Assembly: GCA_963573315.1 (NCBI GenBank)
Contig: OY752141.1
Location: 1,426,001 to 1,490,000 of the forward strand
Origin: Entomortierella parvispora
Taxonomy: Eukaryota; Mortierellomycota; Mortierellomycetes; Mortierellales; Mortierellaceae
Length of the DNA: 64,000 nt
Direction of reading: 5' to 3'
The position numbers were made by a program, and so were the translations under genes. Numbering within the stretch: position 1 is the stretch's first letter; the number at the start of each line of letters is the position of its first letter. Below are positions 62,710 to 64,000 of this stretch, piece after piece. The notes below the pieces were generated by a model. That model saw nothing but the letters and a program-made list of their open reading frames with translations, had not been told where the DNA came from and did not search any database.

Positions 62710-63996
62710 ATGGCATTGGAGAAGCATTTCAACCAACTACTTGAGGAGCAATGGGACTTTCTCGACAAAGGATGGCCATCATTGGCACCAAGTACCAACC
62801 ATCGCAGTATGAAGAAAGAGGTTGGCTTTATTGCACAAGTAAAAGAGACCCTGAGCAAACGTCTCGGTTTCATCCCAGTGTACTTCTTCCTCACCACCAT
62901 TTGGCCAAGGTGCAGGTATCCCGGGCCATACAAGGAGGCGGAGAAAGGTCTTTTGCTCCTTTATCATCTTGTCAAAGGCTTATCGATGGAAGAAATGGAA
63001 CCCCATTTGCCCAAGAGCTCCTTCCACGGTATCCACAAGTTGTTTTACGTGACGGAGTACAATGCGCACAACAAGTTTATCACCAATTCCCTTGCTTCGA
63101 TGTTTTCCACCATCACCATACGCTTGATGTCTGCAAAGCAAAAGAACCCGCCATTGTTCCGACATGTTACATTGCATCTTGATGGCCACGACACGCGAGC
63201 AACATACCAAGGTGAGAGTGGCGCCGAGATGTATTCGTACAAGCTCAAGAAGTCGGGCCTCCGCACTCAAGTGGCGATGGATTGCAATGGTATGGCACTT
63301 TGGGTGTCAAAGTCAGCTTCATGCAAGAGCAATGCCGATGGAACGATGCTTTTGGCGATGAAGATGGAGAAGAAGGTGCACAGTATGGATTGTATTGCGG
63401 TTGATGGAGGATACACCCAATTCTTGCCCAGGCTAGTTGAAGAAAGCGAGGCTCTCTCTTTGCACAACTTTGCCCATCCATACCGCAAAAAGAAAGGCCA
63501 AGATCTCACCGAAGAAGAGGTGTTTTTCAACGCCACCTTTGGGAGCTTTCGTTCACAGATGGAGTCTCTCTTTGGCAACCTCGGTTCTACTTTTGAGAAG
63601 CACAACAATCGCATCCCCGTTTTGGTTGACAAGAAGCAAACATACAATCTGCAGCTCAAGTTGTCTTTGCTCCTTCTCAACGTAAAAAAGATGGTTGCCA
63701 CGTTGAAGATCCCCGTGGAGCCAATGCATTCCGCGTGGTTGCGAGAAGGCTTTGAGTACCCTACTAAGCACAATGAGGTTGAGCACCCGTTGGATCCCGT
63801 CGACGTTAGTGTGCTTGTTGAGGATGGCAATGCAATGGCCAAGCTACAAGAAGAATTCCTTAGCCTTGCCCTTGGTAATGTCGATATCGCGATGAAACCC
63901 CCCAAGAAGAAACTGCCCGGTATTATCATCGAGATTCCCGCGATGAAGAAGCAACCAATGGAAGTTGATGGAGATGACGAGGATGAGGACTTGTAG
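62710..63996 (+). CDS. PIF/Harbinger (IS5-type) DDE transposase, second copy, 428 aa
   Basis: Encodes the same 428-residue protein as 48725-50011, with D158, D232 and E285 intact. Both copies being intact suggests recent transposition. Confidence 0.8.
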   Translation: MALEKHFNQLLEEQWDFLDKGWPSLAPSTNHRSMKKEVGFIAQVKETLSKRLGFIPVYFFLTTIWPRCRYPGPYKEAEKGLLLLYHLVKGLSMEEMEPHLPKSSFHGIHKLFYVTEYNAHNKFITNSLASMFSTITIRLMSAKQKNPPLFRHVTLHLDGHDTRATYQGESGAEMYSYKLKKSGLRTQVAMDCNGMALWVSKSASCKSNADGTMLLAMKMEKKVHSMDCIAVDGGYTQFLPRLVEESEALSLHNFAHPYRKKKGQDLTEEEVFFNATFGSFRSQMESLFGNLGSTFEKHNNRIPVLVDKKQTYNLQLKLSLLLLNVKKMVATLKIPVEPMHSAWLREGFEYPTKHNEVEHPLDPVDVSVLVEDGNAMAKLQEEFLSLALGNVDIAMKPPKKKLPGIIIEIPAMKKQPMEVDGDDEDEDL

Positions 63997-64000
63997 TAGG

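Larger units (their letters stand above)
62151..64000 (+). mobile_element. PIF/Harbinger-like DNA transposon, copy 2, cut by the window end
   Basis: Begins GGCGACCTTTCAA after TTA, a TWA-type target. It matches copy 1 at a constant offset of 13,985 bp, with no protein-level change visible. Only the left repeat and the transposase fit in the window. Confidence 0.9.

Overview
The window looks like a contig from an early-diverging filamentous fungus. Genes carry mostly short GT-AG introns (about 75-120 bp), some start codons sit on tiny first exons, and the gene set is fungal (Ssr4, mL60, PEX5, an Edc1/PNRC-like decapping factor). The LTR retrotransposons are chromodomain-bearing. Mortierellomycotina (Mucoromycota) fits best, but this is inference: no rRNA or other marker is present. 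A 200-bp assembly gap lies at 3780-3979.

Positions 1-39100 are gene-rich. In order: an acidic protein of unknown function (-), a decayed piggyBac-type transposase (-), the gap, a PNRC/Edc1-like mRNA decapping activator (-), a doubtful small spliced gene (-), mitochondrial ribosomal protein mL60 (-), a secreted aspartic protease (+), a small secreted Cys-rich protein (-), WDR70 (-), a 1,582-residue protein (-), the chromatin-remodelling subunit Ssr4 (-), mitochondrial 3-hydroxyacyl-CoA dehydrogenase (-), an FG/acidic nucleoporin-like protein (-), eIF3i (+), mitochondrial [2Fe-2S] ferredoxin (-), PEX5 (+), and a protein with repeated Ser-Asn motifs (-). Most are housekeeping genes that are not functionally linked. 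HADH and PEX5 both relate to fatty-acid/organelle metabolism, and ferredoxin and mL60 are mitochondrial.

The main discovery candidate is the 1,582-residue protein (14909-19910, minus). It joins an N-terminal XPG/FEN1-like (PIN-fold) nuclease module to a C-terminal Fanzor/TnpB-like RuvC module with a Cys4 zinc finger. The two parts are linked by a Lys/Gly-rich basic stretch and a minisatellite-encoded Ser-Ala-Gly-Pro linker. Canonical introns keep one frame throughout. I do not know of this architecture being described.

Positions 39100-64000 are a nested transposable-element cluster. It holds two solo LTRs with perfect 5-bp target duplications, and a complete Ty3/gypsy element on the minus strand with two LTRs that look identical and a single 1,780-residue Gag-Pol frame. 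A second Ty3/gypsy chromovirus (plus strand) has its gag split by a PIF/Harbinger-like DNA transposon. Fragments of at least three more retroelements follow, then a second copy of the same DNA transposon, cut by the window end. The DNA transposon is unusual: 496-bp direct terminal repeats, each bounded by its own 13-bp inverted repeat, flank a DDE transposase and a Cys/His-rich accessory protein.
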